Shown one piece after another: positions 7,220-14,718 of a stretch of 15,279 bases of DNA (position 1 is the first letter of the stretch; every line of letters starts with the position of its first letter). A program made the position numbers and the translations under genes. Under the pieces are notes generated by a model. The model did not search any database and was not told where the DNA came from. It was given only the letters and a program-made list of their open reading frames with translations. Origin of the DNA: Synergistales bacterium (GTDB taxonomy: Bacteria; Synergistota; Synergistia; Synergistales; Thermovirgaceae); the NCBI GenBank assembly GCA_018434645.1, contig JAHDOX010000066.1, forward strand, positions 1 through 15,279, given 5' to 3'.

Positions 7220-8233
7220 ATGATCGAGAAGAACGCTGGCGGCAAAACCCGACGCGCACAATGGTGGCACAGGGAAAAAGACAAGTTCCGTTGCGATCTC
7301 TGCCCGCACGCCTGCCTGATCGCCGATGGTGGGAGAGGGCGTTGCCAGGTACGAAAAGGTACCGCCGGGGAACTGGTTTCCGAAAACGACGGCAAGGTAG
7401 CCAGCATAGCACTGGACCCCGTGGAGAAGAAACCTTTATACAATTGGAGACCGGGGACACAGATTCTCTCCCTGGGGACGGTTGGTTGCAACCTGGACTG
7501 CCCTTTCTGCCAAAACTGGCAGCTCGCGCGTTTTTCGAAAGACATCGTGCTTAAAGACATAGATCCTGATGAAGTCGTCTTTCTGGCAAGACGTGAAGGG
7601 GTAGCGTCTGTCGCCTTTACTTATAACGAACCTATAGTATGGTATGAATTTGTCTACCGAACCTCCGCAAGGTTGAACGAAAAAGGCCTGGCGGCGGTGC
7701 TGGTGACCAACGGGTATATCACTAAAGAACCATGGGCTGATCTATTGCCTCTTTTGTCAGCAGCGAACATCGACATGAAAGGCTTTTCCGAAGCTACTTA
7801 CGCCCGCCTCGGAGGGAAGCTGGAGCCGGTACTTGAAAGAATTGCCGAAGCCCTGGAAGCAGGAGTCCATGTGGAGCTGACGCATCTTGTCGTTCCGGGC
7901 ATAAACGACAACGAGGAAGAATTCCGCGCCATGGTGGACTGGATAGCGGAAATATCGACTTCGATACCCTTGCATATTTCTAGGTATTTCCCTCGTCGTA
8001 AATGGACCAACCCGCTGACGTCGCTGGAACTTCTCGAGCGTTACGAGGAGATCGCCAGAGAAAAACTAAATTATGTATACCTTGGAAACGTGGAGAAGGA
8101 AGCAATTACCCTTTGTCCAAGGTGTAAGGCCCCGGTCTTGAAAAGAAGGGGATATCTGACTGAAAATGCGGGAGTTGACGAAGAAGGGCGATGTTCCTTT
8201 TGTCATACCCCATTGGGTATTGTCATGAAATGA
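7220..8233 (+). CDS. amrS: AmmeMemoRadiSam system radical SAM enzyme (AmrS-like)
   Basis: This radical-SAM protein of 337 aa belongs to the pyruvate formate-lyase-activase-like group. It has an N-terminal Cys cluster (C25, C28, C32 and C42 in CDLCPHAC...GRC), the radical-SAM cluster motif CNLDCPFC (C90, C94, C97) that should bind a 4Fe-4S cluster and S-adenosylmethionine, the core strands through TYNEPIVWYEF, VLVTNGYI and NIDMKGF, and a C-terminal zinc-ribbon-like module (C299, C302, C325, C328). The partner of the MEMO-AMMECR1 fusion is 6 nt upstream, so all three domains of the set are in one operon. The substrate is unknown; activation or modification of a partner protein or small molecule is family inference. 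ATG 7220 was chosen with AGAGGG 10 nt upstream; TTG 7214 is an alternative. Confidence 0.93.
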   Translation: MIEKNAGGKTRRAQWWHREKDKFRCDLCPHACLIADGGRGRCQVRKGTAGELVSENDGKVASIALDPVEKKPLYNWRPGTQILSLGTVGCNLDCPFCQNWQLARFSKDIVLKDIDPDEVVFLARREGVASVAFTYNEPIVWYEFVYRTSARLNEKGLAAVLVTNGYITKEPWADLLPLLSAANIDMKGFSEATYARLGGKLEPVLERIAEALEAGVHVELTHLVVPGINDNEEEFRAMVDWIAEISTSIPLHISRYFPRRKWTNPLTSLELLERYEEIAREKLNYVYLGNVEKEAITLCPRCKAPVLKRRGYLTENAGVDEEGRCSFCHTPLGIVMK

Positions 8234-8240
8234 TTTTCCA

Positions 8241-8286
8241 TATACTCTTTTATCGGTGAAACGACTACAAACCGGCCGAAAGCCGG
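8241..8286 (+). promoter_or_regulatory. hutH leader: weak -10-like box and short hairpin
   Basis: The 74-nt gap between the radical-SAM gene and hutH has TATACT at 8241-8246, with a TTGTCA-like box at 8220-8225 but only 15 nt between them. A 5-bp hairpin CCGGC/GCCGG follows (8272-8276 and 8282-8286, loop CGAAA). No T-run follows, so it is not a standard terminator. hutH may have its own weak promoter or simply be read through from upstream. Confidence 0.25.
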
Positions 8287-8307
8287 CATGACCGGGAGCT
8301 GATTGAA

Positions 8308-9840
8308 ATGGGTGAGGCTACGCTAAAGCTGAACGGGCACTCCTTGCGTTTGGAAGACATCATCAAAGTGGCGCGTCATGGGCAAAAGGTGGAACTTGAC
8401 GATTCCGCGGTAGTGTTTATAGAGCGTGGCTCCAGCATGGTCGCGTCCTGGGTGAAGGAAGGAAAATCAATTTACGGGATCACTACCGGTTTCGGCGACC
8501 TCGCGTCGACGGCTATTCCGCCTGAAAAAAGCGAGGAATTACAGGAAAATCTGCTTAAAAGCCACGCCTGCGGTGTCGGGAATCCCTTTCCAGAAGATGT
8601 GACAAGGGCGGTCATGCTTCTTCGCGTAAACACGCTTGTTAGAGGTTTTTCAGGGGTTTCGCTGAAAACGCTGCAGCAGCTCGTGCATTTTTTGAATCTC
8701 CGTATACATCCTGTTATCCCCGAACAAGGCTCGGTTGGAGCCAGTGGAGACCTTTGCCCCCTTTCACACCTGGCCATTGCGCTTCTGGGCTTGGGTGAAG
8801 TAGTCTACAACGGAAAGAGGATGCCTGCTTCCCAGGCGTTGCGCGAGGCAGGTCTTGAGCCGATCAGGCTCGGTCCCAAGGAAGGACTCGCCTTGAACAA
8901 TGGAACTACGGTTATGACGGCCGTAGGGGCGCTGGCCCTTTATGACGCTTTGCACCTGCTCCTGCTTGCCGATATTGCCGCGGCTTTATCTCTGGAAGCC
9001 TTGCAGGGTGTGCCCTACGCGTTCGACCCGAGGACCCATGAACTGCGCCCCCATGAGGGACAGTAAATAGTGGCCAAAAATATACGTTCCCTTATAGAAT
9101 CCAGCGAGATCATAGAAACACATAAACACGACAGGGTCCAGGACGCCTATTCGTTGCGATGTGTCCCCCAGGTGCACGGCGCAAGCCGTGACGCGGTGGA
9201 ATATGTCAGGAACAAGATCCAGATCGAGATCAATTCCGTGACGGACAACCCGCTTATTTTCCCTGCGGAAGGAGAAGCGATCAGCGGAGGAAATTTCCAC
9301 GGTCAACCTATAGCCCTGGCGATGGATTTTCTTGGAATAGCCCTCTCTGAGATCGGGAATATTTCCGAACGACGTGTTGCGAGGCTAGTGGACCATAAAC
9401 TCTCGGGACTTCCACCTTTTCTTATCTCCGAGAGCGGAGTCAACAGCGGCTTCATGATCCCCCAATACGTCGCCGCGTCTCTTGTGTCGGAGAACAAGGT
9501 TCTTGCCCATCCGTCTTCGGTGGATTCGATTCCCACTTCGGCCAACCAGGAGGATCACGTTTCCATGGGCATGTATTCTGCCCGAAAGGCAGCCAACATA
9601 CTGGTAAACGTCAAGAATATACTTGCTATAGAGTTTCTTACTGCGGCCCAGGGGCTGGATTTCAAAAAACCCCTTCGTCCCGGGAAGGGAACAGGAGCAG
9701 TTCACGAAGCCATAAGACAAAAAGTCCCCTTTCTGAAAAAAGACGAATATATTCGTCCCCTGATCGAGGATACGGTCCGACTCGTCGAGGATGGTACACT
9801 TCTTGAAGCAGCCAGGGCAGCAGTCGGCGACCTGGAGTAG
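8308..9840 (+). pseudogene. hutH: Histidine ammonia-lyase (HutH-type aromatic amino acid lyase) interrupted by an in-frame TAA
   Basis: HutH deaminates histidine to urocanate. The N-terminal half (252 aa) has the Tyr56 region YGITTGFGDLAS, His86 in LLKSHACGVG, and the GSVGASGDLCPLSH motif whose Ala145-Ser146-Gly147 form the MIO cofactor. TAA at 9064-9066 ends this frame right after RPHEGQ. The same frame goes on at once with IVAKNIRSLIESSE, then the catalytic-domain blocks HDRVQDAYSLRCVPQVHGA, SVTDNPLIF, GGNFHGQPIALAMDF, TSANQEDHVSMGM and LAIEFLTAAQGLDF, to TAG 9838-9840. Counting the stop as one residue gives 510, the usual family length, and spacing around it matches relatives, so one sense codon has become a stop. 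The Glu in LAIE favours histidine over phenylalanine or tyrosine. No hutU or hutI is in view. The two halves could be made separately (GAGGGA before GTG 9070), otherwise the gene is dead. Confidence 0.9.
9055..9072 (+). promoter_or_regulatory. Possible reinitiation site inside hutH
   Basis: GAGGGA at 9055-9060 lies 9 nt before GTG 9070, which follows the premature TAA by one codon. The spacing is close to ideal for a ribosome site. Coupled reinitiation would give a 256-aa C-terminal half. The GAGGGA also encodes the conserved Glu-Gly of RPHEGQ, so it may be fortuitous. Confidence 0.35.
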
Positions 9841-9910
9841 GGGCGTCCGTAGCCCGGGAAAACCAGGAATTCCTCTTTGGTAGAAAGACGAGTCCTGCCT
9901 GAACAAGGGG

Positions 9911-9954
9911 CGGCTTTTTATCGCAACGGTGCGTGAATTCTAAAAAAAAAGCCG
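9911..9954. repeat. Long-armed inverted repeat between hutH and mltG
   Basis: CGGCTTTTT (9911-9919) and AAAAAGCCG (9946-9954) pair perfectly over 9 bp. The 26-nt loop holds a smaller hairpin, CGCA/TGCG (9922-9925 and 9930-9933) with loop ACGG. A nine-A run forms part of the right arm. There is no T-run after the stem on the plus strand, so it does not look like a standard terminator for hutH. Confidence 0.35.
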
Positions 9955-9957
9955 TTG

Positions 9958-9993
9958 TCTCTTGCCTGCCTCGATGAAGAAAGAAGCAAGAGA
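9958..9993 (+). promoter_or_regulatory. Inverted repeat overlapping the mltG ribosome site
   Basis: TCTCTTGC (9958-9965) and GCAAGAGA (9986-9993) are perfect 8-bp arms with a 20-nt loop. The right arm covers most of AAGAGAGG (9988-9995), the only Shine-Dalgarno-like sequence before mltG ATG 10008. If folded in the mRNA, it would hide the ribosome site. The 167-bp gap shows no clear promoter otherwise. Confidence 0.35.
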
Positions 9994-10007
9994 GGACATT
10001 AACCGGG

Positions 10008-11078
10008 ATGAAAAAAAACAACAAACTCTGGACCGCTCTTTCGGCGATCTTGATATTTTTCGCAGCAGGCTTTTTCTTCTTTGTTGTCTCAAGAGTCCCC
10101 CAACTCGTGATGGAAAGCCTGGAATACGGCAGAGGGCCGGAAATACAGGTACAAATCTCTCCCGGCAGGAACGCCTTTCAGGTTGCAAAAGATTTCGCAG
10201 ACGCGGGCATTGTGGATAATCCCCAGGCCCTGGCCAGATGGTTCATACATTTTGAGATCGACAGGAGAATACGCCCGGGGACGTATAAACTTAAAAAGGG
10301 GAGCCCGTGGGAAGTAGCGAAACAGATGCTGGAAGCCGAACCGAAAACGGCAAGCATAACTATCGTGCCGGGTGAAACATGGCTAAACTTGCTGGAAGTC
10401 CTGTCCATTACCCACGAGGAGTTGAAACTCCTCCTCAAGGATGTCAACATCTTTCCGGAAAGGCTTCGCCCTTTTTTGCCGGATAAGGAAGAAGACCGAC
10501 TCACCTTTTTACTCCCGGAAACCTACCAGGTTGTGCCCGGACAGGGTAGCGCCGTGCAAGTAATCAGGAGCGCGTCAAAGGCATGGTGGAATGAAATCGG
10601 GTTTGAGGCCGTCGAGAACGACCGTGTAAAAAACGCCGCAGATATGCTTGAAGTCGCGACGGTGGCCTCTTTGGTGGAAAAGGAAACTGCAATCGAAGAA
10701 GAACGGTCCGTTATTGCGGGTGTTATTATGAACAGGCTGAAAGTGGGTATGCCACTTCAGATAGACGCGACAGTTGTTTATGCCTGGAGCCTCAGGGGAG
10801 AAAAAGTTACACGTGTGCTTCATAGCCACCTTGAAATTGATTCCCCTTATAATACATACAAGGTATCCGGTCTGCCGCCGGGGCCTATTTGCATTCCGTC
10901 TAAAGAATCCTGGCTGGTCGCCCTTAATCCGAACGAGACGCCCTATCTTTTTTACGTTGCAGATAAAGGAGGGCGTCATCTCTTCAGCCGTACCTACCAG
11001 GAACATCTCAAGGCTATAAGGAAAGTAAGGAACCAGAACGATTCCAAAACCTCAAACCAGCCAGTCGACAGCGAGTGA
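10008..11078 (+). CDS. mltG: Endolytic murein transglycosylase MltG (YceG-like)
   Basis: MltG cuts nascent glycan strands in the periplasm and is thought to end peptidoglycan elongation. The 356-aa product has one N-terminal membrane anchor (about residues 8-28) preceded by Lys residues, a LysM-like module (about 45-110, with IQVQISPGRNAFQVAKDFADAG), and the catalytic domain with VASLVEKET, in which Glu224 aligns with catalytic Glu218 of the E. coli enzyme. IAGVIMNRLKVGMPLQIDATVVYA and the YNTYKVSGLPPGPIC and LFYVADKGGRHLFSRTYQEH blocks follow. All are in family order and the length is normal. The ATG has a distant ribosome site (about 12 nt) that overlaps an inverted repeat, so its translation may be regulated. 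tldD follows after 6 nt. Confidence 0.95.
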   Translation: MKKNNKLWTALSAILIFFAAGFFFFVVSRVPQLVMESLEYGRGPEIQVQISPGRNAFQVAKDFADAGIVDNPQALARWFIHFEIDRRIRPGTYKLKKGSPWEVAKQMLEAEPKTASITIVPGETWLNLLEVLSITHEELKLLLKDVNIFPERLRPFLPDKEEDRLTFLLPETYQVVPGQGSAVQVIRSASKAWWNEIGFEAVENDRVKNAADMLEVATVASLVEKETAIEEERSVIAGVIMNRLKVGMPLQIDATVVYAWSLRGEKVTRVLHSHLEIDSPYNTYKVSGLPPGPICIPSKESWLVALNPNETPYLFYVADKGGRHLFSRTYQEHLKAIRKVRNQNDSKTSNQPVDSE

Positions 11079-11084
11079 TAAAAG

Positions 11085-12467
11085 ATGGACGAATTATTTG
11101 AACTTGGCGAATTGCTGAAAAGAAGTGAAGCGGAATTCGGAGACGTGTTTGCCGCTAAATCCATTGTTTATTCTGTGGAATTCGAAAATGAACGTATTTC
11201 CGAGATCCAAACAACTAAAAACGGAGGAACAGGCGTAAGGCTGCTTTCGCAGGGTAACACTATTTTTTCCTATACGCCAGGTACGCTCGTGAAGGATGCT
11301 TCGGATTGTATAGAGGATTGCCGCATGCGAGTCGGTGCTGTTTCAAAAATGAAGGGTTTACACTCCAAAAGGGAACTCACAGCGCAGGATTCCCAAACCT
11401 TGAAGGTTGATCTCGAGTGCCTGAAAGGTATCGATTCAAGGATAAGGAAGAATTCGTCAATGGTTCGTCAGGTCAGGATAAGATTCAAAACAGGAGTTTC
11501 CAATGTGACAATGCTTTCCTCGGAAGGCGCGGTCGTAAAAAAGGCCAGAAAATCTACAAGGTTTTCCGTTCAGGTAGTGGTAGAGCATAAGGGATCCCTT
11601 TTTACAGGTTATGAAATCAAGGCCTCCTCGGTGGACGCGAAAAAGTTCCTAGAAAGAGAGGACCTCGTACAAATTGGCCAGGAAGCCTTACGCAGGGCTC
11701 TTTTGCAGGCAGAAGCCGTTTTGTGCCCTGCGGGGTTTATGCCTGTCATCCTTGGTGGGCAGGCGGGAGGGACAATGATTCATGAAGCCTGTGGTCATGG
11801 TCTTGAAGCCGATATCCTGGAAAAGGATTATTCCATTTATCGCGGTAAATTCGGACAAAAGGTAGCCAGCGAGCTGGTTACACTCGTGGATGATGCCACA
11901 TTGCCGGACCTGTACGGGAGCTATGCCTTCGATGATGAAGGTACACCTGCGCAGAGAACAATACTGATTGAAAACGGAATCCTGCGCAGGGTTCTTACCG
12001 ACGTGGAAACGTCGATGAACATGGGTTTGCCTAAAACTGGAAACGGAAGGCGCGCTTTCTGGAGTGTACCGCCGATGCCGAGAATGACCAATACCTTTAT
12101 AATGAATGGGGAACAGGAACCGGAGGAAATAATAAACTCTCTGAAAGAAGGGCTTCTCGTTCTCAAGATGGGTGGTGGAGAAGTTCATCCTACCTCGGGA
12201 GATTTCGTCTTTCATGTTGAAGAAGGGTACCTGGTTGAAAGGGGAAAGGTTGGAAAGGCCGTAAAAAACGCCATATTGACAGGTAATGGCCCCGAGGTCC
12301 TGAAGCGAATAAAGGCCGTTGGAAACGACCTGCATTTTGAAGCAGGAGTCTGTGGCAAGTCTGGACAACATGTTCCCGTAACAGACGGCCAACCGACCGT
12401 TCTCATCGACGGTTTGACAGTTGGGGGAAGCGATACCGCGAATGAAAATATTTCGGCTCTTTCGTAG
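11085..12467 (+). CDS. tldD: TldD family metallopeptidase
   Basis: TldD and its partner TldE (PmbA) form a zinc-dependent protease that processes unfolded or modified peptides such as microcin precursors. The 460-aa product is full length. The metal-binding HExxxH is intact in HEACGHGLEAD (His233, Glu234, His238). Other TldD-family blocks are GGQAGGTMIHE upstream, DDEGTPAQRTILIENGIL, and the C-terminal SGDFVFHVEEGYLVERGK and TVLIDGLTVGG segments. The active metal site marks it as the TldD rather than the TldE/PmbA type. No PmbA gene is in the window. It starts 6 nt after mltG and overlaps ftsK at its 3' end by 26 bp, so it is inside the envelope operon. Its natural substrate here is unknown. 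Confidence 0.93.
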   Translation: MDELFELGELLKRSEAEFGDVFAAKSIVYSVEFENERISEIQTTKNGGTGVRLLSQGNTIFSYTPGTLVKDASDCIEDCRMRVGAVSKMKGLHSKRELTAQDSQTLKVDLECLKGIDSRIRKNSSMVRQVRIRFKTGVSNVTMLSSEGAVVKKARKSTRFSVQVVVEHKGSLFTGYEIKASSVDAKKFLEREDLVQIGQEALRRALLQAEAVLCPAGFMPVILGGQAGGTMIHEACGHGLEADILEKDYSIYRGKFGQKVASELVTLVDDATLPDLYGSYAFDDEGTPAQRTILIENGILRRVLTDVETSMNMGLPKTGNGRRAFWSVPPMPRMTNTFIMNGEQEPEEIINSLKEGLLVLKMGGGEVHPTSGDFVFHVEEGYLVERGKVGKAVKNAILTGNGPEVLKRIKAVGNDLHFEAGVCGKSGQHVPVTDGQPTVLIDGLTVGGSDTANENISALS

Positions 12468-14718
12468 GAACGGACGAGAGCAAGTCAATAAAGACAAAAA
12501 CAAAAGAAGAAACACGATAAGAAACCGACGGGACGACTCCTCGGGAAAAGACCTCTTTCCCCTGGGCATTTCATCGGGAGCGGCCCTTCGGGCCTTGCTT
12601 GTTGCGTTCCTTTTACTTGATCTTTTCCTCGTGGCCTCCTTCTTCAGGTTCAGAACCGGCGAATTCGGAGCGGTGCTGAACATGTACCTTGTAAATATCT
12701 TCGGAGGAGCTGTACTCCTTTTGCTTCTTTACGCCGCCTACGCCATCCTGATGGAGCTTTTTGCCAAAAACGGCAAGTCAGCCCTTAGGGAAACGGCAGG
12801 AATGATCTGCCTTTACCTTTGCGCAGCTCTCGTGTTGGGCATGGGTGAGCTGACATTGAATACCACAGGAATATACTGGCTGAGTCCGGGTTTCGTGGGA
12901 ACTTACCTCACTCGAAATCTTTTCCATTACGTGGGAGTTACAGGTGCCGTGATAACAGGGTTCGCATTGTTAATCGCGGCGGTTTGGCTTTACGGTTTGG
13001 TTTCCGGAGAAGATTTCCGTGAGGTGTTACGATTGCCCGGAGGTTTGGCGAAGAGCCTTTTCGGGCGGGCTCCTGGAAAATCGGCAAAGAAAACGGAAAA
13101 AAACGAAATGACAGAAACCGGCATCAGAGTGAAAGAAAAAGGAGAAGGCCTCGTCCTTGTAAGAAGGCACAAGGGAGAGGAAGTCGCGCATATAGAGGCT
13201 TCTACGGAAGAAGATCTGGACATTACATCGCCGCTGGACGAATTTGAAAGCACAGGTGTTGATCTTGAGGGAATGGAACCGGGACGTTTCCCTCCTCCGT
13301 TGGAGCTTTTCGGAGAATGCGGGGGTTACTCTGCAGACATCGATGAAAAAGAGATTGCGGAAAACGGACGCCATGTCATTTCCACGTTGGCAGAGTTCAA
13401 CGTCGAGGCGGAGCTTGCTGAAACTATAGTCGGACCAACGGTAATCCAGTATAGGCTGCAGCTTGCCCCTGGTATCAAAGTCAGCCGTGTGGCAGGACTT
13501 GCCAATGATATGGCAGTTGCTCTAGCGGTCCCGAGCCTACGGGTGGAGGCCCCGATACCAGGAAAACCCTATGTCGGAATAGAAATACCTAATCCCTCGA
13601 GGAAACCCGTCAACTTGAGGTCGATCCTGGAACACCCTTCCTTTGTGGAAGGGGGAAACGAATTGCCGCTGGGAATAGGAGTGGCTGTTGACGGACGTCA
13701 TGTCAGCGTAGGACTGGAAAAGCTTCCGCACTTGTTAGTTGCAGGTACCACCGGCTCGGGGAAAAGCGTCTTCATCTCTTGTTGCATAGCATCCCTTTGC
13801 TACTCAAGAAGACCCGATGAGCTGAAGCTGCTTTTGATCGATCCTAAAAGGGTAGAAATGAAAATGTACGATCGGCTTCCGCATACGCTGATGCCTCCCG
13901 TGGTGGATGCGAAAAAGGCGGTTCATGCCCTGGGCTGGGCGATCAGAGAGATGGAAAAACGTTATGAGATGTTTGCCCAGGCGAGAGTGAGAAACCTGAA
14001 AGGGTTCAACGCCAGGGCACTTCCAAAAGACAGGCTGCCTTCCATAGTTATAATCATTGACGAACTCGCGGACCTGATGTTTACATCTCCGAAGGAAGTC
14101 GAAGATTATATATGCCGGTTGGCACAGATGGCCAGGGCAACAGGCATACATCTGATAATAGCTACGCAACGGCCGTCGGTAAACGTAGTTACGGGTCTTA
14201 TAAAGGCGAATGTCCCGGCCAGGGTCGCCTTTACTTTGCCTTCTCAAACGGACTCAAGAACTATCCTTGACATAGCGGGAGCGGAAAAACTTTTGGGAAG
14301 CGGCGACATGTTGTTTTTGACTCCGAGACTTACAAAGCCGATGCGCCTTCAGGGCCCAATGCTGGAAGAAACGGCGATAAACAGGTTTATCGATTATCTT
14401 GTCGGAACCTTCGGCGAACCCGAGCATATAGACCTGGACGAACAGATGGAATCAAAAGGGGGACAGGAATCGCCTTTTCTGGACGATCCGCTTGTCGAGG
14501 AGGCTGTGGACATAATACTTCAATCCGGCATAGCCTCGGCCAGCAGGTTGCAAAGACAGCTTAGAATAGGTTTTACACGTGCTGCAAGATTGGTGGATGC
14601 CATAGAACAGATGGGTATTGTCGGGGCACAGGATGGCGCAAGGCCCAGGGAGATCCTGGTCGACGAGGATGAAGCCAGACAGATACTCGAAGAACACCTG
14701 AGGGGCGGCGGGGCCTGA
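12442..14718 (+). CDS. ftsK: DNA translocase FtsK/SpoIIIE
   Basis: FtsK pumps chromosome ends through the closing septum. The product is about 758 aa. A basic N-terminus is followed by four transmembrane helices (about residues 45-69, 80-106, 118-137 and 166-188), a charged linker of about 90 residues, then the alpha/beta motor with Walker A AGTTGSGKS (434-442) and Walker B VIIIDELADLM (536-546). The small C-terminal gamma winged-helix domain (about 680-740, DPLVEEAVDIILQSG...TRAARLVDAIEQMGI) reads KOPS/SRS-like DNA signs in the family. The linker is short, as in SpoIIIE. ATG 12442 was chosen, with GGGGGA 13 nt upstream; TTG 12421 would add 7 residues. It overlaps tldD by 26 bp and touches thiN through an ATGA overlap. 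All motor motifs are intact. Confidence 0.95.
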   Translation: MKIFRLFRRNGREQVNKDKNKRRNTIRNRRDDSSGKDLFPLGISSGAALRALLVAFLLLDLFLVASFFRFRTGEFGAVLNMYLVNIFGGAVLLLLLYAAYAILMELFAKNGKSALRETAGMICLYLCAALVLGMGELTLNTTGIYWLSPGFVGTYLTRNLFHYVGVTGAVITGFALLIAAVWLYGLVSGEDFREVLRLPGGLAKSLFGRAPGKSAKKTEKNEMTETGIRVKEKGEGLVLVRRHKGEEVAHIEASTEEDLDITSPLDEFESTGVDLEGMEPGRFPPPLELFGECGGYSADIDEKEIAENGRHVISTLAEFNVEAELAETIVGPTVIQYRLQLAPGIKVSRVAGLANDMAVALAVPSLRVEAPIPGKPYVGIEIPNPSRKPVNLRSILEHPSFVEGGNELPLGIGVAVDGRHVSVGLEKLPHLLVAGTTGSGKSVFISCCIASLCYSRRPDELKLLLIDPKRVEMKMYDRLPHTLMPPVVDAKKAVHALGWAIREMEKRYEMFAQARVRNLKGFNARALPKDRLPSIVIIIDELADLMFTSPKEVEDYICRLAQMARATGIHLIIATQRPSVNVVTGLIKANVPARVAFTLPSQTDSRTILDIAGAEKLLGSGDMLFLTPRLTKPMRLQGPMLEETAINRFIDYLVGTFGEPEHIDLDEQMESKGGQESPFLDDPLVEEAVDIILQSGIASASRLQRQLRIGFTRAARLVDAIEQMGIVGAQDGARPREILVDEDEARQILEEHLRGGGA

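Noticed and set aside
8272..8286. Short GC hairpin before hutH as a terminator
   Set aside because: Only 5 bp and not followed by a T-run.
3932..9066. Genetic code change or a special amino acid at the two internal stops
   Set aside because: The stops differ (TAG and TAA), and both codons also end other intact genes here (TAG: ruvA, queA, tldD; TAA: yebC, DUF2905), so general reassignment is unlikely. Neither is TGA, so selenocysteine is excluded.
9865..9874. AGGAATTCCT palindrome after hutH as an operator
   Set aside because: A 10-bp AT-centred palindrome is expected by chance, and there is no promoter near it.
9385..9906. 173-codon minus-strand open frame opposite the second half of hutH
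   Set aside because: The opposite strand encodes conserved lyase motifs throughout; this frame has none.
11688..12683. 331-codon open frame on the minus strand opposite tldD and the start of ftsK
   Set aside because: No recognisable domain, and it lies entirely antisense to two well-supported genes; it is a shadow of codon bias.
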